Program-made: the position numbers and the translations under genes
Notes under the pieces: model-generated
Seen by the model: only the letters and a program-made list of their open reading frames with translations
Databases searched by the model: none
What the model was told of the DNA's origin: nothing
Origin: Cellvibrio sp.
GTDB taxonomy: Bacteria; Pseudomonadota; Gammaproteobacteria; Pseudomonadales; Cellvibrionaceae
Direction: 5' to 3'
Length of the DNA stretch: 5,897 nucleotides
Assembly: GCA_021323495.1 (NCBI GenBank)
Contig: JAJQJO010000256.1
Coordinates: forward strand, 1-5,897
In this document: positions 1 to 5,897 of the stretch, in pieces
Layout of the letters: every line of letters begins with the position of its first letter
Numbering within the stretch: the first letter of the stretch is position 1

Positions 1-11
1 CCCTCATTCGC

Positions 12-17
12 AGGAAG
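12..17 (+). promoter_or_regulatory. Shine-Dalgarno site supporting a TTG start
   Basis: AGGAAG ends five bases before TTG at 23. The in-frame ATG at 44 has no comparable purine stretch in front of it, so this site favours the TTG start for the solute-binding-like gene. Confidence 0.5.
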
Positions 18-22
18 CCTCA

Positions 23-922
23 TTGAAAAGATTGTTCTGCTCCATGTTAACGCGCAGCTTTTGGCTACTTGTCATGCTAATGCCGCACGCCGGAATTGCC
101 GGGCAGACCATTGTTGCGGCAGTCGATGAGGATATTATTGCGGATTACCAGTTGTTTATCGGCGCGCGCGACCCATTGCAAATTGACTATTACGGTGGTG
201 TAGGGGCGCGGCGCGATGTAATTGAAATCGTTTTGTTACAGCAGGCGTTGCATCTTGGGGGATTCAAAGGTTCCGTGGTGTTCCGGCCCGAGAACAGTTA
301 TCTCCGCGTTTTGAAATTATTAACTGATGGCCAGGTTGCACTATCCGCCGCATTGATGTGGCGCGAGGATATCAAACCTTACAGCGATCATTTATTTAAA
401 ACCAGGGCGGTGGTAAAGGAAGGGCAATTTATTGCTGGCCTGTATACGCGTGCCGATAATCAAAAAGCCCTGCATGCCAATACCCTGGAAAAAATTCAGG
501 ATCTAAGCGCTGCCTCCAATAGCCATTGGAAGGCTGACGTCAATACACTCAAATCATTGGGTGTCAAAAGAATTCATTATGCGACTTACTGGGTGCAGAT
601 TGTACGGATGGTGATAGCGAACCGTGCCGACATGACGCTCGCACCTTTTCAAGTAAATCCGGATATGAAAGTGATGGTGGACGGTTTGGAATTAGTGCCT
701 ATTCCCGGAATTAAAGTCACTCTCCCCGGTAGCCGTCATTGGCCAGTCAGTAAGCGCCATCCCCAAGGTGAAGAAATTTTTAATGCCCTTGCGCGCGGTA
801 TCGATGAATTGGAAAAAAGAAATATTATCCAGCGCGCTTATGAAGAGTGCGGTTTTTTTCATCCACACGTAAAAGATTGGGTATTGATAAACCCACCCAC
901 CAAATCCCCGCGCCCGAATTAA
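23..922 (+). CDS. Secreted periplasmic solute-binding-like protein (type 2 PBP fold), orphan
   Basis: The 299-residue protein opens with a signal peptide: Lys2-Arg3, a hydrophobic run around residues 13-20 (FWLLVMLM), and a likely cleavage near GIA/GQ at residues 26-27. The mature part resembles small solute-binding proteins of the SBP_bac_3 type. The first lobe would be about residues 28-120, the second about 130-225, with a return to the first lobe at about 230-285. It has no membrane segment after the signal and no added GGDEF or kinase domain, so it would be free in the periplasm. The ligand cannot be inferred. The TTG start at 23 is preferred because AGGAAG lies at 12-17, five bases upstream. 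ATG at 44 (residue 8) also leaves a usable signal peptide. The frame is open to the left edge, so a start outside the window is not excluded. No ABC permease or ATPase gene lies nearby, and the gene is convergent with the regulator gene. Such orphan proteins are common in marine and soil Gammaproteobacteria, and their function is mostly unknown. The coding call is firm; the fold assignment is by eye. Confidence 0.8.
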   Translation: MKRLFCSMLTRSFWLLVMLMPHAGIAGQTIVAAVDEDIIADYQLFIGARDPLQIDYYGGVGARRDVIEIVLLQQALHLGGFKGSVVFRPENSYLRVLKLLTDGQVALSAALMWREDIKPYSDHLFKTRAVVKEGQFIAGLYTRADNQKALHANTLEKIQDLSAASNSHWKADVNTLKSLGVKRIHYATYWVQIVRMVIANRADMTLAPFQVNPDMKVMVDGLELVPIPGIKVTLPGSRHWPVSKRHPQGEEIFNALARGIDELEKRNIIQRAYEECGFFHPHVKDWVLINPPTKSPRPN

Positions 923-997
923 GACCCGCCGGTTACTTCCACCGCATCGATTCAAAACTGAGTCAGGAAGCGAGTGATAATTAAACGCAACCAATAA

Positions 998-2014
998 TCA
1001 AATCAGCTGCGGAGCCAAACCCGTGCTATCGCGCACAATCAATTTATGGGGCAAGATGCGCTTTACCGGTGTCATAGGCTCGCCATTGAGCTGCGGCAAT
1101 AGTAATTCCATACAGGCGATCCCGATTTCTGTCATCGGCTGTGCGATAGTGGTTAGCGCCGGGCTACAATACTCGGCGTAACGGATATTATCGAAACCAA
1201 TAACCGAAAAATCCTCCGGGATTTTAAAACCCATATGATGCAAGGTGGACATACAGCTCATCCCCATTTCATCGCTGAAGGCAAAAATGGCGGTGGGGCG
1301 ATTGCTTAAGCTCGCCAGCTTGCGTGTCGCTTCTGCAGCAGCAGCAAGCGCGTAATCGCCAATCTGGATTAATTGTCCATCAAACCCGACACCTGCATTT
1401 GCCAATGCGCGCTTATAACCCTCCAGCCGCGCAATAGTGCTGGGCGAGGTCATATTGCCCGCAATAACGCCTATACGTTTGTGACCGAGGCTGAATAAAT
1501 AATTTACCGCATCTTCAGCGGCAGCAATGTTGTCGATATTCACACTGGGAATGCCATCGATATCCACTGGTTCACAGGCATTCACCAAAGGTGGCAATTG
1601 TTCGGCGAGTGTTCGCTCGGGATCTATCACAAATGGCAGGCGCGAGCAAAATAATAAAATACCATCGGCCTGGCGAGAGCGGACCATATTGGCAAATGAG
1701 CGCTCGCGGCTTTCCATTTCCTGGGTATCGCCCAGCAGCAGTGAATAACCATTTTGCAAAGCGATGCTTTCAATCGCGCGGATGACCGGATAATTAAATA
1801 CGCTGATAACATCGGGAATAATCGCGACCAGGTTATAGGTCCTGGACATCCGCAGGCTCACGCCGAGGCTATTGGGCGTGTAACCCGTGCGTTTGACAGC
1901 TTCTAACACGCGAATACGTTTATCTTCAGTGACCAGTTCCGGATTACGCAGCACGCGCGAAACAGTAGCGGGGGATACTTTCGCTTCTTTAGCGATGTCT
2001 TTTATACCTATCAT
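998..2014 (-). CDS. LacI-family transcriptional regulator (CytR-like by eye)
   Basis: This 338-residue protein has the full usual length of the LacI/GalR family. Residues 3-22 form the N-terminal helix-turn-helix (IKDIAKEAKVSPATVSRVL), followed by VTEDKRIRVLEAVKRTGYTPN. A hinge-helix segment lies at about 47-57, where the common ARSLR motif reads GVSLR. The ligand-binding domain spans about 61-333 with family landmarks: DGILLF at 117-122, LGHKRIGVIAG at 176-186, PTAIFAFSD at 240-248, VIGFDNI at 271-277, LTTIAQP at 287-293 and LIVRDST at 325-331. From memory, several stretches (SRLPF, VNIDN, AVNYL, IGFDNI, LTTIAQP) resemble E. coli CytR, but the genomic context points to a sugar effector rather than nucleosides. 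The gene lies downstream of the GH97 gene on the same strand, behind a terminator, so it is probably transcribed from its own promoter. No strong Shine-Dalgarno precedes the ATG (only a weak GGGC), and no obvious operator lies in its own upstream region. Its likely target is the tandem site at 4400-4433. Effector and polarity (repressor or activator) are unknown. Confidence 0.95.
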   Translation of the reverse strand: MIGIKDIAKEAKVSPATVSRVLRNPELVTEDKRIRVLEAVKRTGYTPNSLGVSLRMSRTYNLVAIIPDVISVFNYPVIRAIESIALQNGYSLLLGDTQEMESRERSFANMVRSRQADGILLFCSRLPFVIDPERTLAEQLPPLVNACEPVDIDGIPSVNIDNIAAAEDAVNYLFSLGHKRIGVIAGNMTSPSTIARLEGYKRALANAGVGFDGQLIQIGDYALAAAAEATRKLASLSNRPTAIFAFSDEMGMSCMSTLHHMGFKIPEDFSVIGFDNIRYAEYCSPALTTIAQPMTEIGIACMELLLPQLNGEPMTPVKRILPHKLIVRDSTGLAPQLI

Positions 2015-2091
2015 GTCGATTGCCCGGTTTTTGTAATTATGTATTTTATTGTTGTATCTGACTGGCTAAGACTAGCATCTTTTGGATGGGT

Positions 2092-2127
2092 AAAAAAAGA
2101 ATGCGGGCACAAAGGCCCGCATTCTTT
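2092..2127 (-). terminator. Intrinsic terminator between GH97 and lacI genes
   Basis: A perfect 13-bp stem (arms 2096-2108 and 2115-2127, core GCGGGC/GCCCGC) encloses a six-base loop. Read on the minus strand, the stem runs into a seven-base T tract (A at 2092-2098 on the plus strand). It therefore terminates minus-strand transcripts arriving from the GH97 gene, about 128 nt beyond its stop. In the plus direction only three T follow, so it should be weak that way. It insulates the regulator gene from GH97 transcription. Confidence 0.9.
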
Positions 2128-2254
2128 GAAATAAAAAGGGAGCAGAGCGATGCCTCAGCCATACAGGAAAGACACATTCCTGAATCACTATTCGCACCTG
2201 CCCCAAGAAGGGAGAGACTACGGGTTAATAAAAACCATGTACAAAAACACCAGA

Positions 2255-4276
2255 TTACCTGGCGATTACACTGATGGCAGCACCACCTCCAGGAGCCAAC
2301 TGCAGTGAAACCTCATCGCCAATAGCGACATCCATATCCCTGACTTCATAACTTCCTGGATTCTTTTCATAGTGGGCTTGCTTGCCATCCTGATAAATTC
2401 GCGCAGTGTATTTTTTACCAGCATCAAGGAAATCCATTTTGATTTTTATACTGCGCGCTTTTTCGTTAGTGAGCGCACCAATAAACCAGTTGTTGCTGGC
2501 GCGCGCTTTACGCGCAATCGCCACATATTCACCAATCTCACCACCGAGTGCCCTGGTTGTTTCCCAATCCACTGCAACATCTTTAATAAATTGGAACGCA
2601 TCCAGATGCTGCTCATAATGCTCGGGTAGATCCGAAGCCATTTGCACCGGCGAATAAATGACGACATATAACGCAAGCTGTTTCGCGAGGGTGGTATTGA
2701 CCTGGTTTTTGGGGCGTGATGGCAAAGTCAATTCAAATGCACCTGGCGTAAAATCCATTGGCCCCGCCAGCAAACGGGTAAAGGGAATTATCGCAGTGTG
2801 GTTAGGTGGATTGCCGCCATCGGCCGACCATGCATCATATTCCTGACCGCGGGCCACTTCGCGTGAAATGATATTCGGATAGGTCCTGCGCTCACCGGTA
2901 TCTTTTACGGTTTCATGTGCAACAACGGCAACCTTATACTTCGCTGCCATATCGATAACATTTTGCGCATGCTTAACATAGAACTGGCCGTGGTGATACA
3001 AACCATTGACCAACTCCTCTCCCGCTTCGACATAACCGGTTTTTACAGCCTTCATACCATAGATGCTTAAAAAATTAAACGCGTCCTCCAATTGGCTTTC
3101 ATAATTTTCAATCGCAGCGCCGGTTTCATGGTGGCCAATAATATAGACACCTTTTTCCTGCGCATAGCGGCTCAATTCTTCTACATCAAAATCCTGCGTA
3201 GGTGTATAGAAATTAAATGCATTGCCACCACCGGGCTTCCACCATTCGCCATCCCAACCTTTATTCCAACCTTCCACCAATACACCGGAAAAACCGTGCC
3301 TGGCCGCGAAGTCGATGTACTTTTTTGTGTTAGCAGTAGTCGCACCATGAGTAGGCCCGGATTTCCAACTGGTTTTTTCCAAATGCAGTTCCCACCAGAT
3401 ACCGACATATTTTGCAGGCTTGATCCAGGACACATCGCCAAGCTTATTTGGCTCATTCAAATTCAAGGTTAGATAATTGGTAATTAATGCCGCCGCTGAT
3501 TCTTCCACTTGCAAGGTACGCCAGGGAGTCTCAGCGGGCGCTTGCAGTGTCACCGCTACAGGTTGGTTTTTGGACACAGGGACAAGTGTCGCACTCACTT
3601 TACCCTTAGCTGCACCGGTAACATTCATAGTGGAATAATTGTGTAGCGCAGCTTCATGCAGGGCGACATAAATACCCTCTGTTGTTTTTACGGTCACTGG
3701 CGTATGTACGAGGCCCATTTTACTGATGGGGGTATGCTGATAAAGATATTCGTATTGATTACCAGCTTGCGCAGGCGTCCACCATGCATTGTGATCAGCC
3801 GCGAAATTAAATTCTGTCAGTTCGCGTAAAATTTCAAAATTATGTAACTGGTCCTGCTTTGGGAATTCGTAACGAAAGCCAAGACCTTGGTCATACACAC
3901 GAAATATTACATTCAGTTTGCGTTTTGCACCATGTGCTTCACGCAATGCAACGCGCAGCTGATTGTAGTTATTGCGAATTAAACGCTCTTCACCCCAGGG
4001 CTGCTCCCAGGTTTCATCAAATTTGCTGGTTTTGGCAGATAAGAGTTCGAAATCCTGGGCCAACGCTGGCTGATTCTTCAGCGTAAAACCCAAGCGGGAA
4101 TCCACCAATACAGGCTTACCTTTATAGGCTAATTGATAACTGGGTTCACCCTGTGCATTGAGAAATACATCCACACGCATGTTTTTTTCAGGAGAGCTGA
4201 TAGTTGCAACAGGTGTCTGGGCAGAAGCAATGGTCGAAGCCAGGGAAGTAAGCAAAGTCATGATTAATATTTTCAT
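2255..4276 (-). CDS. GH97 alpha-glucosidase (SusB-like), secreted, inverting-type signature
   Basis: This 673-residue glycoside hydrolase of family 97 is complete in its three usual parts: an N-terminal beta-sandwich (about 24-280), a (beta/alpha)8 catalytic barrel (about 288-575) and a C-terminal beta domain (about 577-672) ending in the typical GGGAAISV. A signal peptide (residues 1-19, cleavage after ASA) sends it to the periplasm or the outer membrane side. Aligned by memory to Bacteroides SusB, the HE-x8-RTYPN block at 454-468 puts Glu455, Glu473 and Glu479 at SusB Glu508, Glu526 and Glu532. These are calcium ligands, base and acid, and their spacing (+18, +24) is exact. Glu176 (QYEY) is a likely fourth calcium ligand. 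VKTGYV (411-416) has Gly414 where retaining members have the Asp nucleophile, so inversion is predicted. SusB Glu439 appears to be Leu426 here. The expected reaction is release of glucose from alpha-glucans or malto-oligosaccharides. The ATG at 4276 lacks a strong Shine-Dalgarno. The gene is followed by a terminator and preceded by tandem LacI-type operators. Confidence 0.96.
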   Translation of the reverse strand: MKILIMTLLTSLASTIASAQTPVATISSPEKNMRVDVFLNAQGEPSYQLAYKGKPVLVDSRLGFTLKNQPALAQDFELLSAKTSKFDETWEQPWGEERLIRNNYNQLRVALREAHGAKRKLNVIFRVYDQGLGFRYEFPKQDQLHNFEILRELTEFNFAADHNAWWTPAQAGNQYEYLYQHTPISKMGLVHTPVTVKTTEGIYVALHEAALHNYSTMNVTGAAKGKVSATLVPVSKNQPVAVTLQAPAETPWRTLQVEESAAALITNYLTLNLNEPNKLGDVSWIKPAKYVGIWWELHLEKTSWKSGPTHGATTANTKKYIDFAARHGFSGVLVEGWNKGWDGEWWKPGGGNAFNFYTPTQDFDVEELSRYAQEKGVYIIGHHETGAAIENYESQLEDAFNFLSIYGMKAVKTGYVEAGEELVNGLYHHGQFYVKHAQNVIDMAAKYKVAVVAHETVKDTGERRTYPNIISREVARGQEYDAWSADGGNPPNHTAIIPFTRLLAGPMDFTPGAFELTLPSRPKNQVNTTLAKQLALYVVIYSPVQMASDLPEHYEQHLDAFQFIKDVAVDWETTRALGGEIGEYVAIARKARASNNWFIGALTNEKARSIKIKMDFLDAGKKYTARIYQDGKQAHYEKNPGSYEVRDMDVAIGDEVSLQLAPGGGAAISVIAR

Positions 4277-4716
4277 TTATTTTTATCGCCACTAAATTTT
4301 TAGATTACAACGTGTGATCCAGTGGTAACACCGTGATCCATGAACTTAATGTAATCGCGACTTCCGCTCCTGTCCAGCGCCAAAATCCGCTTTTAAAAAA
4401 GAAATCGTTTTCAATAAATTGAAAACGATTTCAGAATTCAGGAATTTTATATGAGTAATAAATAGGCTAGCTTTTTCCCAAAAATATTTTCAAAAAATCA
4501 CCCGTCAGCTGAAAACAATAAACCGCCTGATAGACAAATTAAAATTGATACAAAAATTAATGAAACCGAACTAAATACTGACCCAACAATTTAATTGAAT
4601 TATAGAAAATAAAAATGCAACCAGGTAAAAGCATCAATCATCCATGTGCTTACAGGAAACATAAAAATCAGTCTTTTTCCGACAGGATCTCTATGGAGTT
4701 ATTTTTCACTATAAAG
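4277..4716. other. 440-bp AT-rich intergenic region between sapC and GH97 genes
   Basis: No convincing gene lies here. The region carries the tandem operator/inverted repeat at 4400-4433 and presumably the GH97 promoter. A TATAAA box on the minus strand (plus 4446-4451) sits 13 bp upstream of the operators, but I found no well-matched -35 element at 16-18 bp. Between the operators and the GH97 start are 124 nt of leader. This includes two direct copies of GTGATCCA (4314-4321 and 4333-4340, 19 bp apart), of unknown meaning. No good terminator is visible immediately after sapC. The stretch 4434-4680 is strongly A/T-biased and otherwise featureless. Confidence 0.6.
4400..4433. promoter_or_regulatory. 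Tandem LacI-family operators forming a perfect inverted repeat
   Basis: Arms 4401-4415 and 4418-4432 are exact reverse complements (15 bp) around two A bases. Each arm is itself a CG-centred imperfect palindrome of the kind LacI-family dimers bind: AGAAATCGTTTTCA at 4400-4413 (5 of 7 symmetric pairs) and TGAAAACGATTTCA at 4420-4433 (6 of 7). The centres (4406/4407 and 4426/4427) are exactly 20 bp apart, about two helical turns, so two dimers would sit on the same face. The site is 124 nt upstream of the GH97 start. The regulator encoded at 998-2014 is the obvious candidate ligand; that link is inferred. Confidence 0.7.
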
Positions 4717-5406
4717 TCAAGAAATGAGCGGTGCCATTTTTTTCATATTGAACAGTGAAAACTGTTGTGCATAAACAAAACTTGAAATTGCCAGAAATTT
4801 ATCTTTACTAGTTTCATCGCGCTCAGCAAGCTGCGCAATTTTATTCAAGTCTATGGCATATAGCCCTTCTAATATATCCGCGGGCTTATCCGGGTGGCGA
4901 ATCTCTGCATGTAACTTTGAAACCAGGTCCAACTCAATTAGTTCTTTAACATAAGCCCGTGTTTCATCATAGCCGTCATACAATTCACCCAGCGAGAAAA
5001 TTGCTGATTCAAAGGCGGTCGATTTCCCCTTGAAAATACAATCACCCTGTCCCACACCCGGCGAGGCCATATTAAGGGCTATCAGGGGACGCGCCCCACC
5101 ATCTGAGGGCGCTATAGCCAACAAGGGTAATCTACGGATATTTAACGGCAGGATTTCATCATTGGTCATATCTTTTCCATCCAGCAAGCTTGCCTCGGAA
5201 TTTATCCCCAGCAGCACGGAACAAACAAATTCACCTGTTTCCTTGTCTTTCACCATAACGATAGGGTAATGAAACATCAAAGAATGAAATTCAGACATTA
5301 CCACAGGCAGCAATGGCACTCTACGCGATGAATTCCTGGCCTCATTAAAATCAATTTTTATTTCGCGATGGGTTACTTCATTGAGTATTTCAATAGTCGA
5401 ATTCAT
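4717..5406 (-). CDS. SapC-family protein
   Basis: This 229-residue protein fits the SapC family (named after a Campylobacter surface-layer gene) in length and landmarks. These are an N-terminal LNEVTHREIKI segment, SEF at 38-40 with HYPIV at 46-50, KDKETGEF at 53-60, LLG at 65-67, IRRLPLL at 90-96, LEGLYAIDLNKI at 179-190 and a C-terminal YAQQFSLFNMKKM at 212-224. The middle (SEASLLDGKD, IRRLPLL) departs from the ENLF and RRYPF wording I recall for typical members. It has no signal peptide and no membrane segment, so it is predicted to be cytoplasmic. Its biochemical role is unknown. The ATG lies 3 nt after the stop of the upstream halogenase-like gene, so the two are almost certainly co-transcribed and probably translationally coupled. 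A modest AGAAG sits about 10 nt before the start, inside the end of that gene. SapC genes often occur with tryptophan-halogenase-like and TonB-dependent receptor genes in sugar-utilisation loci. Confidence 0.88.
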   Translation of the reverse strand: MNSTIEILNEVTHREIKIDFNEARNSSRRVPLLPVVMSEFHSLMFHYPIVMVKDKETGEFVCSVLLGINSEASLLDGKDMTNDEILPLNIRRLPLLAIAPSDGGARPLIALNMASPGVGQGDCIFKGKSTAFESAIFSLGELYDGYDETRAYVKELIELDLVSKLHAEIRHPDKPADILEGLYAIDLNKIAQLAERDETSKDKFLAISSFVYAQQFSLFNMKKMAPLIS

Positions 5407-5409
5407 AGC

Positions 5410-5897
5410 TTATATCTTCTGTAGGCCATATTCACAAATTTTGTCGATCAGCGATCGGTTTTTGGGTAATGAATTAATTAACGCGGCCATATTACGCTGC
5501 TGGTTATGGATTTTTTTCTCCAGCACATTTAAATGGGCATCACCGATGGCATAAGTGGCCGTTTTGAATTTCATGCCATAGAGGATATAACAGTAACTCT
5601 CAAAGGGAAAAACGTCAGCGCGGTTTAAAAAATCTACCACTGACGGGCATTGCTCGCGCCACAGATTCAGTTTTTCCATCAGCGCTGCGGGAATGGAATT
5701 GGTATGGGTATTGTCTCGCCAGAAATTGGTATCGGTGCGCCTGGAAATACAATAGTGAAGTTTCAGGAATTCGATGATCGTATCCCAGCGATAGCTAAAA
5801 GTGTCATTGAATTGTTTTCCACAATTAGCAAAACCGGTTTTTTGACGCGGTAATTTTTCCGCAATCCAATACGCGGATATCTCTACAAGCAGGATAG
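5410..5897 (-). CDS. Flavin-dependent tryptophan-halogenase-family protein, C-terminal part (runs off window)
   Basis: The minus-strand frame is open from the right edge to a TAA at 5410-5412, giving 161 visible codons. The Met codon at 5677-5679 is internal, because clear family sequence continues upstream of it. Within the fragment, residues 36-48 read RWDTIIEFLKLHY, 58-62 FWRDN, then SIPAALMEKLNLW, and 105-108 LYGM. These are the C-terminal landmarks of tryptophan-halogenase-like flavoproteins. Family members are about 500 residues, so roughly two thirds, including the FAD-binding GxGxxG, the WxWxIP motif and the catalytic Lys, lie outside and cannot be checked. Proteins of this type next to SapC and TonB-receptor genes in carbohydrate loci have no shown halogenation role, and chlorination of free tryptophan should not be assumed. 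It forms an operon with the sapC gene 3 nt downstream. Family assignment is confident; function is not. Confidence 0.9.
   Translation of the reverse strand, partial: ILLVEISAYWIAEKLPRQKTGFANCGKQFNDTFSYRWDTIIEFLKLHYCISRRTDTNFWRDNTHTNSIPAALMEKLNLWREQCPSVVDFLNRADVFPFESYCYILYGMKFKTATYAIGDAHLNVLEKKIHNQQRNMAALINSLPKNRSLIDKICEYGLQKI

Noticed and set aside
223..235. A site, TGAAATCGTTTTG, sharing GAAATCGTTTT with the left operator
   Set aside because: Only one half is operator-like, and it lies inside the coding sequence of the solute-binding-like gene, about 4.2 kb from the operators. A chance match is the simpler reading.
923..997. Shared terminator between the convergent genes
   Set aside because: No stable stem followed by a T tract could be found on either strand in these 75 bp.
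2036..2048. Possible -10 boxes (CATAAT, TAAAAT on the minus strand) for the regulator gene
   Set aside because: Neither has a recognisable -35 element at 16-18 bp. In AT-rich DNA such hexamers are expected by chance.
2164..2182. Small hairpin CAGGAA-7 nt-TTCCTG downstream of GH97
   Set aside because: Only a six-base stem with no T tract on either strand. The strong terminator is at 2092-2127.
4311..4340. Possible CRP site near TGTGATCC
   Set aside because: Only one half-site (TGTGA) matches. The other half at the required six-base spacing does not resemble TCACA on either strand.
4692..4757. 21-codon plus-strand frame with a weak upstream AGGA
   Set aside because: It is very short, overlaps the 3' end of sapC on the opposite strand, and shows no recognisable peptide feature.
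5410..5679. Stand-alone 89-residue gene starting at the Met codon 5677-5679
   Set aside because: The frame stays open to the right edge, and the 72 codons upstream carry tryptophan-halogenase landmarks (RWDTIIEFLKLHY, FWRDN). The Met is internal to a larger gene.
5830..5841. Perfect CG-centred palindrome AAAACCGGTTTT
   Set aside because: It lies within the halogenase-like coding sequence, has CCGG rather than the ACGA/TCGT core of the operators, and has no promoter context.

Overview
The window looks like a carbohydrate-utilisation stretch of a Gammaproteobacterium. A Cellvibrio-type (Cellvibrionaceae) polysaccharide degrader is the best guess. That guess rests on the gene mix (a GH97 alpha-glucosidase, a LacI-type regulator, SapC and a flavin-dependent tryptophan-halogenase-like protein), on moderate GC and on family resemblance recalled from memory. 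No database search was possible.

Layout from left to right. A plus-strand gene (23-922, probably TTG start) encodes a secreted protein resembling a periplasmic solute-binding protein. It converges on a minus-strand LacI-family regulator (998-2014), with 75 bp between the two stop codons and no visible terminator there. A strong intrinsic terminator (2092-2127, acting on minus-strand transcripts) separates the regulator gene from a minus-strand GH97 alpha-glucosidase (2255-4276). A 440-bp AT-rich region follows (4277-4716). It contains a perfect 15-bp inverted repeat (4401-4432) that resolves into two CG-centred, LacI-type half-palindromic operators exactly 20 bp apart. Beyond it lie a minus-strand SapC-family gene (4717-5406) and, 3 nt upstream of that, the C-terminal 161 codons of a tryptophan-halogenase-family gene (5410-5897) that runs off the right edge.

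Reading along the minus strand, the order is halogenase-like -> sapC -> [operators] -> GH97 -> terminator -> lacI. Halogenase-like, SapC and TonB-dependent receptor genes are recurrent neighbours in sugar-scavenging Proteobacteria. The simplest model is therefore a locus for uptake and periplasmic hydrolysis of alpha-glucans or malto-oligosaccharides, with the receptor expected just outside the window. The GH97 would release glucose from the imported oligosaccharide, and the LacI-type protein would control GH97 (and possibly the whole locus) through the tandem operators. The role of the halogenase-like and SapC proteins in such loci is not known. The plus-strand solute-binding-like gene is probably unrelated.

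The most interesting points are the tandem operator architecture, the placing of the halogenase/SapC pair beside an alpha-glucosidase and its regulator, and an apparent Leu at a position where SusB, the GH97 prototype, carries one of its two proposed base glutamates.
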